Counted from the first letter of the stretch, positions 1 to 13,400 are shown. The stretch: DNA of 64,000 bases from Anthopleura xanthogrammica (GCA_964019055.1 OZ025207.1:25453617-25517616), one strand, 5' to 3'. Notes: generated from the sequence alone by a model not told the origin. Program-made: numbers and translations.

Positions 1-1255
1 TACAAGATTTCGATGAAGATCAGGTATCACGACCCAGTCTACACCCATCCCTGTTTCATACTGAAGATGAAAGTCCAAAACAGCAAACGTATTCTTGGAC
101 TTGGAACTTGTTGTGATCAGGACCAGTGGACAGGTTTGTACTTCTGATCTTTTGGCTTAGTGCCTCCGCACTAATTGGGGACACTTTTCACTCACACACA
201 CTACCACTACATTATTTATTCTATGCCCACAACGCTCAATTCACATGTTCATTTTTACGTATAAGTAGGGAGGAAACCAGAGAACCAGAGAAAACCCTTG
301 TAGAATAGGAGAGAGAGAACAACACATAAAAAAAAAAAAAAATTCCCTTTTGGCGTTGCCTGACCAAATGAATATCTTTTGTTTGTTAAAGACTTTCGAA
401 CTGTCAAGGGATCCGGCGGCACTACTACTAAACTGAAGATAATGAGCAGTGATTTGAATTATGTTCTTACGGACAAACTGGAATTTGTGGTAAGTACGCT
501 TGTCTGCATGAATAGCTGTCTGTCTGTCACATAGCGGAGTATTGTTTTGAGTTGGTCTAAGCCCCGCAAGCGTCTTTCCCTCCGCAGGGCCTGCACAGCA
601 GTTACTTTCAGTAACGTTCAGCATCGAACTGAAATTTCTAGGTTTAACGTGACCATATCTACATATCTTTGTGACATTCAGTGATAGCCTGGAATGAGTT
701 TAATGATTCGTCACGACATCTAAGCAGCCTGAAATGAATTAGCCTACGTAGCAAGCAGAGGGGTAATGGATGGTCCAATTGAAACAGTTACTTAGGCTGA
801 AAACTGAAGAACGTGACACGGGATGCGAGTAGTATGACAGTACTTTTATTCCCATTTGTCCAAGCTTCCGGCCATTTCATTAATAGAGCTAAAGGATTTG
901 CTTGGAAACGTTTCTGTTCTAAAGAACCGTGTTTACTGAGTTAGGGTTCGTGTTTTTTTTTTCTCAGAATGCTACTTATGCGTCGAGCCTGAGTCAGAGC
1001 AAGGTGTATTTCAAGACTGGACGTTCCACGTTCCCGGACATCCATACAATATCCCTACGAACGATGTCTTCTCCGCTCAAATACATCTCAGTTGACTACC
1101 CTAAGAGAAAAGTGACATTGGTTGACCAAATATCTAATACCACATCCTTCAGGCTTGAATCTAAGAGTGTTCCTAATTCTGTTTGTAACCTCATGTTGAA
1201 TCCGACGATGAGTCCTACTTATTGTCAACGAATTGCCAATGCATACTGTGGCTAA
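1..1255 (+). CDS. 3' end of an unrecognised, possibly beta-trefoil protein (partial, 3 exons)
   Basis: Exons 1-133 (runs off the left edge), 392-489 and 968-1255 join with consistent phases (1, then 0) across good splice sites: donor at 134, donor GTG|GTAAGT at 490, and an acceptor with a T-rich tract ending at 967. The stop is at 1253-1255 and AATAAA lies at 1582-1587. The joined reading gives about 171 residues. The third exon contains KYISVDYPKRKVTLVDQ followed by TTSFRLE, a strand pattern resembling beta-trefoil repeats such as fascin-like or FGF/IL-1-like folds. That resemblance is inference; I do not recognise a named family. Part of the last exon recurs at 3807-4060. A second frame of the same exons also reads well, so the frame is not certain. 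Confidence 0.45.
168..205. repeat. Dispersed repeat fragment shared with 41421-41456
   Basis: About 36 bp beginning GCACTAATTGGGGACAC is identical at both places. In this copy it lies in the intron after the first partial exon, and it is followed by a SINE-like tail (GAGGAAACCAGAGAACC). Confidence 0.6.
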
Positions 1256-2240
1256 GGCAATCGAAGGCATTTAGTTTGTTTTGAATGTTGCACATGTATA
1301 GTACATGGAAGTTCAACATCTCACAATTTAGACGCAAGGGGTTATATTATATGAGGGTATTTATATATATATAGTATAGATTGGGCACTCGCTCTATCAG
1401 ACCCGTGGAATACGCTCGCGCAAAAGGGCGTACTTGCCGCATAAGGAAAGCACGAGTCTTATAATGATATGTAGTAGTAAATATCTATGGCACATGTTGT
1501 GAATATTGCAGTATTTAACAATGTAGTTTCAGTTCTGAAGTGTATAATTGTTTCATGGTTATATTTATAGTATTTATATTCAATAAATATTGCATGGAAA
1601 ATTTCTAAAGGAAGTTTGATCTTATTTATTAATGTGGTCAGTTTACTAGTGCTAGCTTAACGTTTTATGAATAAACCTGTCCACTTTCTAAGATTGTAAT
1701 CAATGAAATCCCTGATGAATTCGTTATGAATTCGTTATGAATTCGTTTCTTCTTTAGAGAAAATAATATATAAATTTAGGCAGTGCCTAAAAGCGGAGCT
1801 CCCAAGGAACAGTATAGTGTTGGTAACCCCACCCTCTGAACACCCCTCTTGTTCAAATAGCATCTTAAAATTTCTTAAACTTTTTCGTCTTCACAGCGCA
1901 GTGCGAAGGTAACACTTCCACTGTAGATATAAATGTAAGGATATTTAAGACCATACTCTGGATTGGAACGAAATGTTATATAAATCAGACTACCAATTAT
2001 GATTTTTGTTTGTCGTGTATCCGTTATCTTGTATGAAAATTGTCGAAACATCATAAAATGTGATTTTACAGGATTGCCATAAATGAGTCACCCATGGTGG
2101 TATAGGGTTAGCAGTTGTAAAAAAGAATTCAAAAAAATATATATAATCTTAAGATATTACATTGACAACACTACACAGATACTTATATGAGAACGAAAAC
2201 ACAGCTTCTAATTAACAATTAGTCCTCGAGTCCGAATGGT

Positions 2241-2293
2241 CTACGAGTCAATAGCCCATTCGGCCGAAGGCCGAATGGGCTATTGACTCGTAG
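2241..2293. repeat. Perfect hairpin, 25-bp arms, 3-bp loop
   Basis: Arms 2241-2265 and 2269-2293 are exact reverse complements separated by GAA. It is probably the core of a foldback or MITE element, since flanking sequence at 2397-2442 recurs elsewhere in the window. Confidence 0.85.
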
Positions 2294-2396
2294 GCCATGA
2301 GGGCGAGAGGTCTAATTGTTTTAGTAAAAACTAAACTAATAGGTGCAATAAAAAGATGCAAAAAGTTTTGGATTTTGCTTTAAATATATATTTTTT

Positions 2397-2442
2397 GGTT
2401 TTCAAAACCGGCGCTTTTCGCTACTAGAGGTCTATCACTAAT
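2397..2442. repeat. Dispersed repeat, copy 1 (second copy 27021-27066)
   Basis: About 46 bp starting GGTTTTCAAAACC and ending in TCTATCACTAAT is nearly identical at 27021-27066, pointing to a shared mobile element family. Confidence 0.7.
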
Positions 2443-3343
2443 AGACCCCTAGTAGCTCAGCCAATCACAGGGCTTGATTGGTGATAGACCATTAGTAAGT
2501 TTTTTCTAATTGTCAAAACATCATAAAATTTGATTTTACAGGTTTGCCATAAATGATCCATAAGTCGCATATGGTGGTATAGAGTTAGCAGTTGTAAAAA
2601 ATGTGAAAATCTCAAGTATATTTACGCACCGGGCTTCTTCAGGCTTCTTCGAAATTTTATAACAAAATTATTTTTTTTTAATCTGTCCGGAACCGATCAA
2701 TTTTCAAAATTTCAGAGAACTTCTTTGGAGATTAGCTACAATTTCCGGTGACCGTCTCCTTAACGTTTACGACGGCATGTGACGTCATCATGTTCGTTAG
2801 ACGTCCCATTGCCGTGCTGGTTTTCAGTTTCCGTCATCAAAAAATCAAAATGTATACATCAAATGTTTTAGAAATCAGTGATATATAAGTTACAGGTAGG
2901 TGTATAGTTGGTTTGAACTGTTCCATTAGAACAATTCTTGTCTCGGTTTTATCAACCGGTTTTTCTGGACAAATGAAAAACACCCATAGAGTCCCGTGCA
3001 AAATTTGAGGGGTTTTTCCCCTGTTGAAGTTCAAAACTTGTCCAGCTGAAATGAAATAGTGATATAGAAATGACGTCAATGCAACGTGAAAAATTAAACT
3101 TATAAAAGTTTCTATCTGACATAAATCTAGATTTTCAGAAGAGGGTTTTGGTATTTTGTATGCATTTAATTTACTATGATGTTCATTGTTGAGTGGGAAA
3201 ACAATGAAATAAAAAATAACCGTTTCCCTAGTAGCTTGCCTACAAAGGATGACACCTCAGTTTTGAAAATTTGTCGACTCTAACATTTTTTCTCAGATCA
3301 CCTGGCATATACACGCGTTGGTTGGAGTTGTGGTGACAGATAT

Positions 3344-3520
3344 CAATATACCACTTTCGAGATGTGCGAGTGCTTTCAAAAATATCGCAGGCGCAGCATG
3401 AAAAAGGCATTTTCGGGCAAGATCACTCGCGCTATTGAAGCTGCCCGACAATGCCTCGAGATCATGTCTGCGTCTGCGATATTTTTGAAAGCACTCGCGC
3501 ATCTTGAAAATGGTCTATTG
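3344..3520. mobile_element. MITE, family with CAATAGACCATTTTCAAG ends, copy 1
   Basis: The two ends are inverted repeats of about 50 bp containing CTTTCAAAAATATCGCAG. The same ends occur at 13770-13949 and 45500-45972. There is no coding capacity, so it would be a non-autonomous DNA element. Confidence 0.75.
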
Positions 3521-3806
3521 TAACTAGCTTTCAAAACTACTCTCTTTTATGATAGCACGTGATGTAAAGTACGTACGTAACAGTACGGTTTTGAACATGG
3601 AGGATAATCGAAGCACTCAGGCCATATGAACATTCTATTGGAAACTTTGGGTTTCCGTGTGATGTTATTAAGACATAGTACCCGAGTTCCATGTTCCGAG
3701 TTCCAGGCCTCCTTTTAAACTAGCTGTTGCTAAATAGGATATGCCTGTATAAATATTGATTTAAATAAAATAAATAAATTCCTCCCCCCTCCCCCTTTTT
3801 TTTCAG

Positions 3807-4060
3807 AATGCTACCTCTGCGTCGGACCCGAGTCAAAACAAGGTGTATTTCTGGACTGGACGTTCCTTGTTCCCGGGCATCGATATAATATATTTACAAA
3901 CGATGTCTTCTTCGTTCAAATACATCGCAGTTGACTATTCTACGACTGAAAAAAAGTAACAATGGTTGACCAAATATCTCTAACCACATCCTTCAGGCTG
4001 GAACTTACGAGTGATTCTCAATCTTCTTGCAAGACAATCCTAAGAAATCTTCTTACCTAT
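3807..4060 (+). pseudogene. Degraded duplicate of the terminal exon at 968-1255
   Basis: After a pyrimidine-rich tract and TTTCAG, the sequence aligns along its length to the exon at 968. Conserved blocks include NKVYF, TMSSSFKYIAVDY and VDQIS followed by TTSFRLEL. A run of seven A at about 3949-3955 shifts the frame, and from 4061 the sequence becomes a CAGCTGAGTT-type MITE, so the original 3' end is lost. No copies of the two preceding exons are seen. It is best read as a tandemly duplicated exon that was then broken; a base-calling error in the A run cannot be excluded. Confidence 0.65.
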
Positions 4061-4215
4061 CCAGCTGAGTTGACCTTAATTCCGAACAAATTCAAGTTCA
4101 ACCAATCAGAATTGAGGATTCAACATCGTATTTTGATTAACATTTCCCATTATTCTGCCAAGAGAATTTACGAAATACGAGTTCTTCCTTCTTTAAATTA
4201 ATCGTAAACACAAGT
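4061..4215. mobile_element. Partial CAGCTGAGTT-type MITE
   Basis: Begins CCAGCTGAGTTGACC and matches, in inverted orientation, the element at 41861-42143 for about 150 bp. It supplies the last part of the open reading frame that crosses it. Confidence 0.8.
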
Positions 4216-4345
4216 CAAAGTATAGTAACTACAGTTCGCTCGCTTTAAATGCTCAATATAACGGGATGAAGTAAGAAAATTGAAAAAAATTATCTTTTCC
4301 GGTAGTTTAGCTATTATTTCCAAACACTTGGAATATAGGTTGAGT

Positions 4346-4351
4346 TTTATT
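4346..4351 (-). terminator. Likely poly(A) signal of DRC4
   Basis: AATAAA on the minus strand, about 75 bases beyond the DRC4 stop codon. Confidence 0.55.
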
Positions 4352-4422
4352 GTCGAAACAAGATACTATTTACAAGTGTTATTGTTGTGATCAATCCTAG
4401 TTAGTGTATTGTGCAGGTATTG

Positions 4423-7400
4423 CTAAGTTGGAGCTGCCACGAGTCCCGCAGGACCTTTCCCGAGTTGCTGTCCCCCAACATTACTTTCCAAAGGTTTGAA
4501 ACCCAGTTCTTCGGTAGGAACACCAAACGAGCTCAGTTTGGCTTCGTAAGTTCTGATTAAGTCGTTGTGTGCCTGTTGATAAAAAGATATATCGGTGAAT
4601 AAATACAGTAGGAAACTGGAATGAATTAGTAAACAGGAATGAAAGGGGTAAAAGATGTCCCTCTACACTGTTGTTATAGTACGATAACGGATGAAGTTTT
4701 GATAATGATGATGGTGCTTCTGCTACTGCTGATGACGATGATGATGACACAACGATCAGGGATCAACGATCAGATCTAATCAAAGAAACCCATCTAGAAA
4801 ACGAAGTCTACCCCCAGTAACATTTATTTAATAGGTCTCCCTAGAATAGACCCTTTGCACGTGATGTCAAAGCAGCTCAATTTGGAGGACAAAACAAAAG
4901 AATTTCAATCTCCCGAGAAGACTACTGATAATAAAATTAGTCCGTTGTTTTAACCCTAGGTTTTTTCTAGTACTCACCTTACAGACACGTGCAAGCTCGT
5001 ACTGAAGGTCTTTTATTGCGCTGTTCTTTGAATCCAGGACGTCCTATAAAATATTCAACAGTATTCAATATACAAGGAATAGAAACCATAGCGAGGGAAC
5101 TCCTCTTATTGTTATTACACCAATCGTGTAGGCAAATGCTGTCAAATGTGTAGGTTTAGAAAAAAAGCCGCGCTCAACTGCTAATGCGTCGTCTTTCAGC
5201 GTTGTGTGTTCAACGGGTCGGGCCGCTGGTTCGAGCCCTTTGATCACATGTGAAGTTTGTTTGTTGTATTCAGTGTTCTCTCACATACCATGATGGTATT
5301 TCTCCGGGTTCTCCGGTTTTCCTCCCTCCATAAAAATCAAGGTGTGAGTCGAAAGTTGTGTGTATAGGATATTCGAATGTATTAAAGAGTGTTTATGGAG
5401 GATACACGGCCCACAAGCTTCTAGCTTTAAATTCTACCCAGCCGTGTATGAACAAAATGATTTATTATCTAATATTTATAAGACGAAGGTGCTAAGATTC
5501 ATTCATGAAGCATTATGGGGATATGAAGTGGTGAATATGGCTTATTGCCTCCATTCTCGGCCGTATTTATCTCTTACTTCCTATTTTCGAGCTCCCTGTG
5601 GTTTCCCACAGGAAACAAAAATGATATGTTAGACTATGTGCAGATCAGGAGGACACGCGTGAAAAACGTCTGCGCATGCTCTAAGTCCGTATGCAAATTA
5701 GTCAAAAGCGTCTTCGTGCTATTGTAAAAATATTCAAATTTCACTTTCACACTTGCCTGAAGAATAGACTTTACAAATTGCCAAAACTTAAAGTCAGTTG
5801 TTGAAACTTAAGGCTAATTCTTTCATATTGTCTTTATTAATACAGTATCTTGGTCCCACAAAAGTATATCCACGAAATTGTTTGTATACTCGGAGAAAAC
5901 AAGCATTTTTTTTCTCACTAAAACTCTTATAAATTCTTGGAAAGCGTGCGGAAAGGCACGCATGCGCAAACGTTTTTCTCTAGTGTTGATCAGGAGAGTA
6001 TAACTTGGGACCCGAAACCACCGGGATCTGCGTGTTCGTGTGTGAAGTAATGTCACGTACCTCTAGTTTTCTTGTAACAACAGTAAGAGCTGTAGGATCC
6101 AAGTTGGATGCTGATAAAACTTCATTGAGCTGTGCTTCCTGGGAACGTAAAACAAAAACTGAGATAAGACAGCAGTTTAGCTTGTAGTAGCGTCTTTTAA
6201 AAACTGAAACGTTTTTCATTTCTGGAAAAAAAATCAAGATTTCTTGAAAAACACGAGGTCACATAAAGTTTTTGTTTAGATAATTTATTGGATAAATGAA
6301 ATCCCCAGAATGTACGAAAGCAAACAAACAAACAAAAACAGAAAAGAATAGAATAGTCTGGGAGTAAGTCCCGTTGGAATTTTATGAAGAAAGCACGGTA
6401 AATTGTTCAGTTGTATTTAGAGAGGAAAAAGAAACCCAAGCATTCTTTACAAACCTTCTTTTCCAGCGTATCTGCCAAGGCAGTTAATTTTTTCTCGAGA
6501 AGTAAGTTTTTGAAGTTACTCTTCTGTTGAACCTCATGGATGGCTTTGACGAATTTGCCATACAGTTCATCCCTCTCGCTCTGAGTCTGAAATAAAACAG
6601 AAACCAAGGCGAATTTTAGAAGTGGTATCACTGGTTAATCAGAATACCTTCCCTGTCCCCTTAAGGCAAGTTTAGCGGAGCAGCTTTCGTATCAATGGGA
6701 AGCATCTATTAAGATTTGGCTGTTGTTGTGAAGCCCAAGACCGAATTGGAATTTGGAAGTTGATTTTTGAGGAGGGATAAAAAACGGAGGACCAGGAGAA
6801 AACCCCTCGAAGTACAGAACCAACAAGCAACTCTACTCGAATACGACATTTCCCCGTGAAATTATCCTTACGAATTCGCAGCACGTGTCTTTCCGATCCG
6901 CATATAAAATCTAGCTGAACTGCCGCCCAGTTGGCTCAGATGGTTTAGCATAGGACTTTCGTGCGGGAGTTCATGGGTTCAAGCCCTGGCCGGACCAAAA
7001 CACTGAGGGTCTTAAAATAACTGAGAAGGTGCTGCCTTTGTAATTACATCTGCAAATGGTTAGACCTTCACAGGGCTTGGATGATCACATTAATGGCAGT
7101 CCCGTCCCTTACAACTTAAAAAACGTTAAAAGAGGGCCACAGGTTTGTCAGTTTAATTACTGTTCCGTGTTACCCTCTATAAACAAGGTTGATTTATTAT
7201 TCATTTTTTTTAGCTGCTGTAATATAAGCTCTTACCTGTGCGAATCTTTGTTGTAAGACCTCGTGTTCCCAGTGCAGGTTTCTCAATTCCTCCTCCTGTA
7301 CTTTTAACCTTGCTTTTGCGCTCTGCAAAGAAACACAAACATGTTTAAAACTTTTCTATTGTGCAGACGGTAGCATTGCTTTATAGCTTCTTGTTTTTCT

Positions 7401-10400
7401 TTGTATTCCTTCTCGCACATATAGAAACATATAGAAAGCTGTGTTAGATCAGTGATCGACAGCGCAGTCACAATCTGACACGGATACATTATTTAGGAGA
7501 GGGTTGGGGAGGGGGGAGTTTCGACTCAACTGCCACAAAAAGCGTGAGCTCCAGGGACTCTGGGTCGTGCTTCTCTGCTACATATAAAATACGACTCTCT
7601 CGGAAATGACAACTCTGACCCCTTTCTTATCCCTTATCACTAAATAAGATCTTTGCTACGTAATAGCAGATATTAGAATTACACTCCATTGCCTTCAAAC
7701 TGGGGTCGACAATACAGTAAATGTATAGGAACTAACCCAAATGCCACAACTTAAAGTTTGAAATCAAAGGAGTGTAAGTCTGATATCTGCTCTTAGTGAG
7801 AGGTATGTACTTACAGCTAGAGAAGCTTTGTCCTTTTCATAGTTCGCAAGCTATAAAATGAAGAACAAAAACGAAACGCATTGTAAGATCAACAAGATAA
7901 ATATTTGAAATTTAACATGTCGATGGTTGGCATTGTGTAGTTTTCCGTTAAGCTATTTGTACACTGATGATGAGCCATGCGGCCGAAAGCTTGGTTAATA
8001 AATCACAATTTCATTGAAGAAACAAACGTATTCCATAAGATAAATATTCACACACTGGGGGACATGCCGGTATCCAAGCGTTGCATCATCTTATCTTTGC
8101 ACTCCCAAAACCTTGCATTTGCTCTGGGAAAGCGATCATTGTATAATCTAGAGATATTTAACAGCAACCAAGTATAATTCAAATAAGCTGATATGCTTGA
8201 AGCTGGGATAGTACTAACCTGCTTTCGTAGTTCTTCTACTTCCTCTCTCGCTTTCTGTAATGGTTCGGTCAGACGTTTGTTCTCGGCCATGATTTCATTC
8301 ATTTGTTTTTCCATTCTTTCTTCCTTCTTTTTCATTTCTTCAACTTGTTCCTGTATTTCACAAAGGTTACAAAAGGGATTTAAACAAGATCTTGACCTCT
8401 CGTCCGTTAACAGCTAACATGAAAGGGAATCAAAGGTGGTATATATAGTGGTAGTCGAATCGTCTCTCACCTCAGGAAGCTCAGGTTTGATTCCTGGACT
8501 TGGCATCACATGTGAGTAAAGTCTGCTCCCTTGACTCGAAAGTTTTCACCGTTTTTTCAGTTTTATCTCACTCGCACTCTCCCCCTCACCTCTGTGGGTT
8601 CGATTCCTGGACTCACGTTTTCCTACGGGTTCTCCGGTTTTCCTCTCTTCACAAACCAAACACGCTAAATTCTAATTCGATCTGTGAGTTAGCAGTTCCC
8701 CGACTTTGATCAGCCCAGAGGTTGTTTTAGAGTATCGATAAAAAACATTTGAGGTTCAACAATTCAGTCCAAAATTCTTGTCCCATAATTCAACCACGAA
8801 ACCCAATGCACTGCGAATTCGTTTTCTGCCTTCCTTTGACCAAGTCAGAAAAGACAAACGATACCACGACAGGGGCGGATCCAGGGGGAGGGTTATGGGG
8901 GTTGCAACCCCCCCCCCCCCCCCCATGAGAATTTCGACTAGCTTTTGACTAACTAGAATTAGGTGTTACTTTCGGTTTCATTGCCATTTTACCAAACCCT
9001 GTTAAGAAATCCTGGACCCGCCCCTGCACAAAGTCACCGCAAGCAGATGACTTGAAATGAGACGTATAAAATAACGTTTATTCTTGTGCTGAATGACTTT
9101 CGTTCCCTTTTGAAATAAACAGCTATTTCAGGGGCAACTGATGGCAATTGGCGAGGTAAAATAACTAAAATAAGACCTTTTTAATTGAAAATTTACAAGA
9201 TGAACGAGCCATGCTTCTCGCTATATAAATGCTTTACTAAAATGGTGCGGGCATTGTTTGGTATGAATTTGAAGAAATTCTTGTTGTTTCTCAGTTCTCT
9301 TAGTCGTGCAATCGCCAATCATCGATCGCCATTCGCCTCTTTGAAAAAGCTTTATGAATATATAGTGTTCGTACCTTCAATGAGTTGATCAGGGCCAGGT
9401 TATTCAGCGTAATATCATTATAATAGTTCTTAATATCACTGAAAGCTTTTTCGTGGTTCTTCATCAGTGTGTTGATCTGGCCATTCTTGCGCTGCATCGA
9501 AAAAAGGAAAATGGATCAACAATGTGTTCATGGCATCCAATGTTACAGCGCTTCTCAATCACCCGCGCGCAATCGCACAATTTTCCGCCACGACAAAATA
9601 AGGTTTTAGTGGACGTCAAATCAACAATGTTTTCATGATAAAATAGAGTTTTTAGTGGACGTCAAACAACAATGTGTTCATGACATCCAATGTTACAGCG
9701 CTTCTCAATCACCCGCGCGCAATCGCACAATTTTCCGCCACGACAAAATAAGGTTTTAGTGGACGTCAAATCAACAATGTTTTCATGATAAAATAGAGTT
9801 TTTAGTGGACGTCAAACAACAATGTGTTCATGGCATCCAATGTTACAGCGCTTCTCAATCACCCGTGTGAATTCTTACAATTTGCCGCCATGACAAAATA
9901 GGGTCTTAGTGGACGTCAAATCAACAATGTTTTCATGACATAATCAGAAAACACAAAGTTTTCCAGGGTACAAGTAGGTGCCTATGGAATGTCATGGAAA
10001 CGCCTTGATTGACGTCCAGCCAAACTGATTCATAGCAACGACGGTTACACGCGTGCCATCGAGAAGTATTGTAAATAGGCCAAGATGACACTAGAGAAAA
10101 ACGATTGCGCATGCGTGCCTTTCAGCACGCTTTCCAAGAATTTACAAGAGTTTTAGGAAGAAAATAAATGCTTGTTTTCTCCGAGTATACAAAAAATGTC
10201 GCGGGTATACTTTTGTGAGACCAAGATACTGCATTAATAAAGACAATATGAAAGAATTAGCCTTAACTTTCAAGAACTGACTTTAAGTTTTGGCATTTTG
10301 TAAAGTCTATTCTTCAGGCAAGTGTGAAAGTCAAATTTGCATATTTCTACAATAGCACGGACGCTTTTGACTAATTTGCATGCAGACTTAGAGCATGCGC

Positions 10401-13400
10401 AGACGTTTCTCACGCGTGTCGGCCAAGATTACAAAAAGTTTATTGCTGGGTTTCACTTGACGTCATTTCCTGTCTCTTGCGGAATGTTCATCAGTTGAAT
10501 CACAAGTTTTCACTAGAATTCTTTCTGGCTGACAGCACATGGTGGTCTGTGTTTGACCACCATTTGGAGCAGATAATGAGATTCAAATACTTTTGTCAGC
10601 TGATTGAAACCCGGCAATTTTTGGGTCCAAAACATTTTTTGCCTCAAGTGATCATATGCAGCCATGTTAGATTGAGGCAATGCACTTGAGTGTGCAAATA
10701 TGCAAATATATCAGAAATGATCATAGGTTGCTGTAAGCAAACGTCATTTCCGGTCTCATGTGAAATTTTACCCAGCTGAACAGCTCAAGTTTTTAATAGA
10801 ATTAAACATGAATGGCAGGCTATTTGTCCTTACGGAAGGTTGTTAATAAGATTAATCCAACTGATTGCTACCAATCAGCAAATCTGTTCGTTTTTGAACA
10901 ATCTTATCCTACCTCTTCAATCTCATGGATTTCTGTCTTTCTTCTCAATTCAAGTTCTTCTCGTAGTGCTTTCATCTTCTTATCATATTTGGCTTCGATT
11001 TCTGTAACACAATTACATGACCCAAGGCAGGTTTACTTAAATCGTATCTTTATAGAACAATTTACCTGAGGGCTTGCCATTACTCTTCAAAATGAGAATG
11101 GTTGTATCAGGGTTATAGAAACTTATCAGCAACTGAGGGGGATGGGTTTAAGGTGCAGTGATATGAGTAACCAAAATGGTGGAACTTGTTGTGCAACATT
11201 GCTGCGTTGCAAGTTGCAGAATGAATGAGGCTTGTATTACCACCCCATGCAACAACAAAATTTTGTTGGGCAAAATTTTTGCAGAAAATAGACTGAAGCT
11301 CTTTCTTCTCTCTGTAACAAAGAAAATTTTTTGTGCCTTGGGTGGAATTACAAGTAATGTTGTATGACAAGTTACATATTGTTGTTGTTCATGTTACTGT
11401 CCCTTAAGGTGCCTTTAGAATTTTATAATTTTGTAAAATGGAAAAAACCATGCCAAGCAAAATTTTACTGAGTTGCTGCGCTCGCTGATTTCCTTTTAGT
11501 CCTTTCTTTGTAAAAAGTTTGGCTGCTTATATATTTTCAAGCACTGTTGTAAAATTAGCTTTACAATATTGATCAGCTCAGATTCTAACCTTTTACTTGA
11601 CGTTCAAAATCTTGTCTAAGTTTTGTAACATGTTCGTCGTGTTTCTGTTGATCAAAGGTACATTATCAAATGACATTCATTACTGACTGGTAAGTAAATC
11701 ATAATTATGCATAATTATAATCTGGTATATGAAATAGACCCCTTGGAGCACTTCAGAATGCAGCTTAATTTGGAGGACAAAACAATAGCCAAAAAAGGTT
11801 TCCAATCCTCAGGAAATTGAAATACTTTTGTCTGTTCTCTGACTTTATAGGCACAGTTGAGGGTACTGAAGCTAGCCTCCTGCGCAGCTGCTGCAAGGTG
11901 CTTCCAGTTCCCATCATTCCCCCACAAGCTGGATAGATTATATTTTTGAAGTGAAAAAAAGGGGTTTCATTAGGTCACTGGGATTTTTCAACATTTATCA
12001 CATATAGGGCTAGAATTTTATGCAATACTTTAGACTGTTAGATTTGAGTTGGGATCCTTCAAAAACCTGATTGTGCATCATTTATGAGGGAATAGTGTGT
12101 AGGGTGATAACCAACATTTTTTTGTAAACAAACATTTTTTCCATGACTTGAAAAAAGAACACAATCATTAAAAAACACACCATCGCCACCTGTGCTTCCC
12201 TAAGCACATAATTATTTAGCAACACAGTATAATAATAATATCCAATTTAAATAGCTCCTATCCAAGTCTGCTCTAGGCACTTTACAATAAAGATTAAAAG
12301 TCAGTTAAGAAGAAACATCACATTGAAGTTAAGCTAATGTAGAATGATATGAGACTAATTGGAGAAGACAGATTTGAAATGGCAGTTGAAGAAACAAAAT
12401 CGAAGATTTCCTTGTTGCTTCACGATAGTATACCAGTTAATTGATTTAGAAGCGTAGATGAACTGTTTAGATTTGATTTTTTGAACAAATTCAGAAGATG
12501 ATCCTTGAAATAACATCAGATAAATGAAAAATATACGGAGCAAGAAATGTGATACAGCAGCCATTAGAGGTGCTAATTAATTCTCAAGGCATCATTTATG
12601 TAATTGATTCCAGTACTCTAAATTATTGGGTACAATAGTATTCTTAACCAACTTACTCTTTTAAGGTTCTTTACAACATCTTCATGTGAAAGTTCTTGTT
12701 CTTTCAATTCAACCTAAAAGAACATTAAATAGAGAACAAATTAATGTTGTTAATTGATGTCTTGGTCAAATTTCTAAATTGAGAATTACAGACAATCCAC
12801 TGTAACATTAATAATTTTGTTATCAACAGCAGGCATTAAAATGATAAATAAATACTGCAATGAAGTAGTTCTGTTGGTCTGATGATATCAGTCAAGGAGT
12901 TCCCATGACATAGTCTGATGACATCAATCAAGGTGTTAATCCATGGCATTACATCACAGATCTATGTTACACCATTACATTTGACAATGTTCTCAACAGC
13001 AGGTGTTGAATCAATAAATATTAAATACAATGAAGTAGGTCTGTTGGTTTGACAACATCAGTTGAGGAGTTCCCATGGCATTCTATCAGTACTTGCCAAA
13101 ACTTTGTATTTTGGGATATCATGAAAACCCTTTGATTGGCATCCACCAAAACAGTATCTGACTTTATCGGTATATGCTTGTGAAATCAGATGACACAATC
13201 TTAATCTAATTGTTACCTTCAGTGATCTCTTATCTTTCCTCAAATCCTGTTCTGAAGTCCTATGGTCATCCTGAGACAGTTTAATTGCCACAGAAGCTGC
13301 ATAATCAAATGAAATTCACATTAAATAAGTGTCCTAATCAATCAATTCATTAATGAATCAATGTTTTCAAAGGACAGGCATACACTCAGACATTTTTATT

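Larger units (their letters stand above)
1256..3343. other. Intergenic tract, no gene seen
   Basis: A+T-rich sequence without a convincing exon. It holds the poly(A) signal of the upstream gene at 1582, a perfect hairpin at 2241-2293, a shared 46-bp repeat at 2397-2442, and a diverged CAGCTGATCT-type MITE at about 3049-3262. Confidence 0.6.

Noticed and set aside
9510..9944. CRISPR-like spacing of repeats
   Set aside because: The 150-bp units are repeated as a whole with no unique spacers; it is a plain tandem repeat in a eukaryotic intron.
11160..11375. Possible MITE with GTTGCAAGTTGC and CAACAAAATTTTGTTG
   Set aside because: Only a 16-bp palindrome and loose similarity to 43900-44271; no definable ends.
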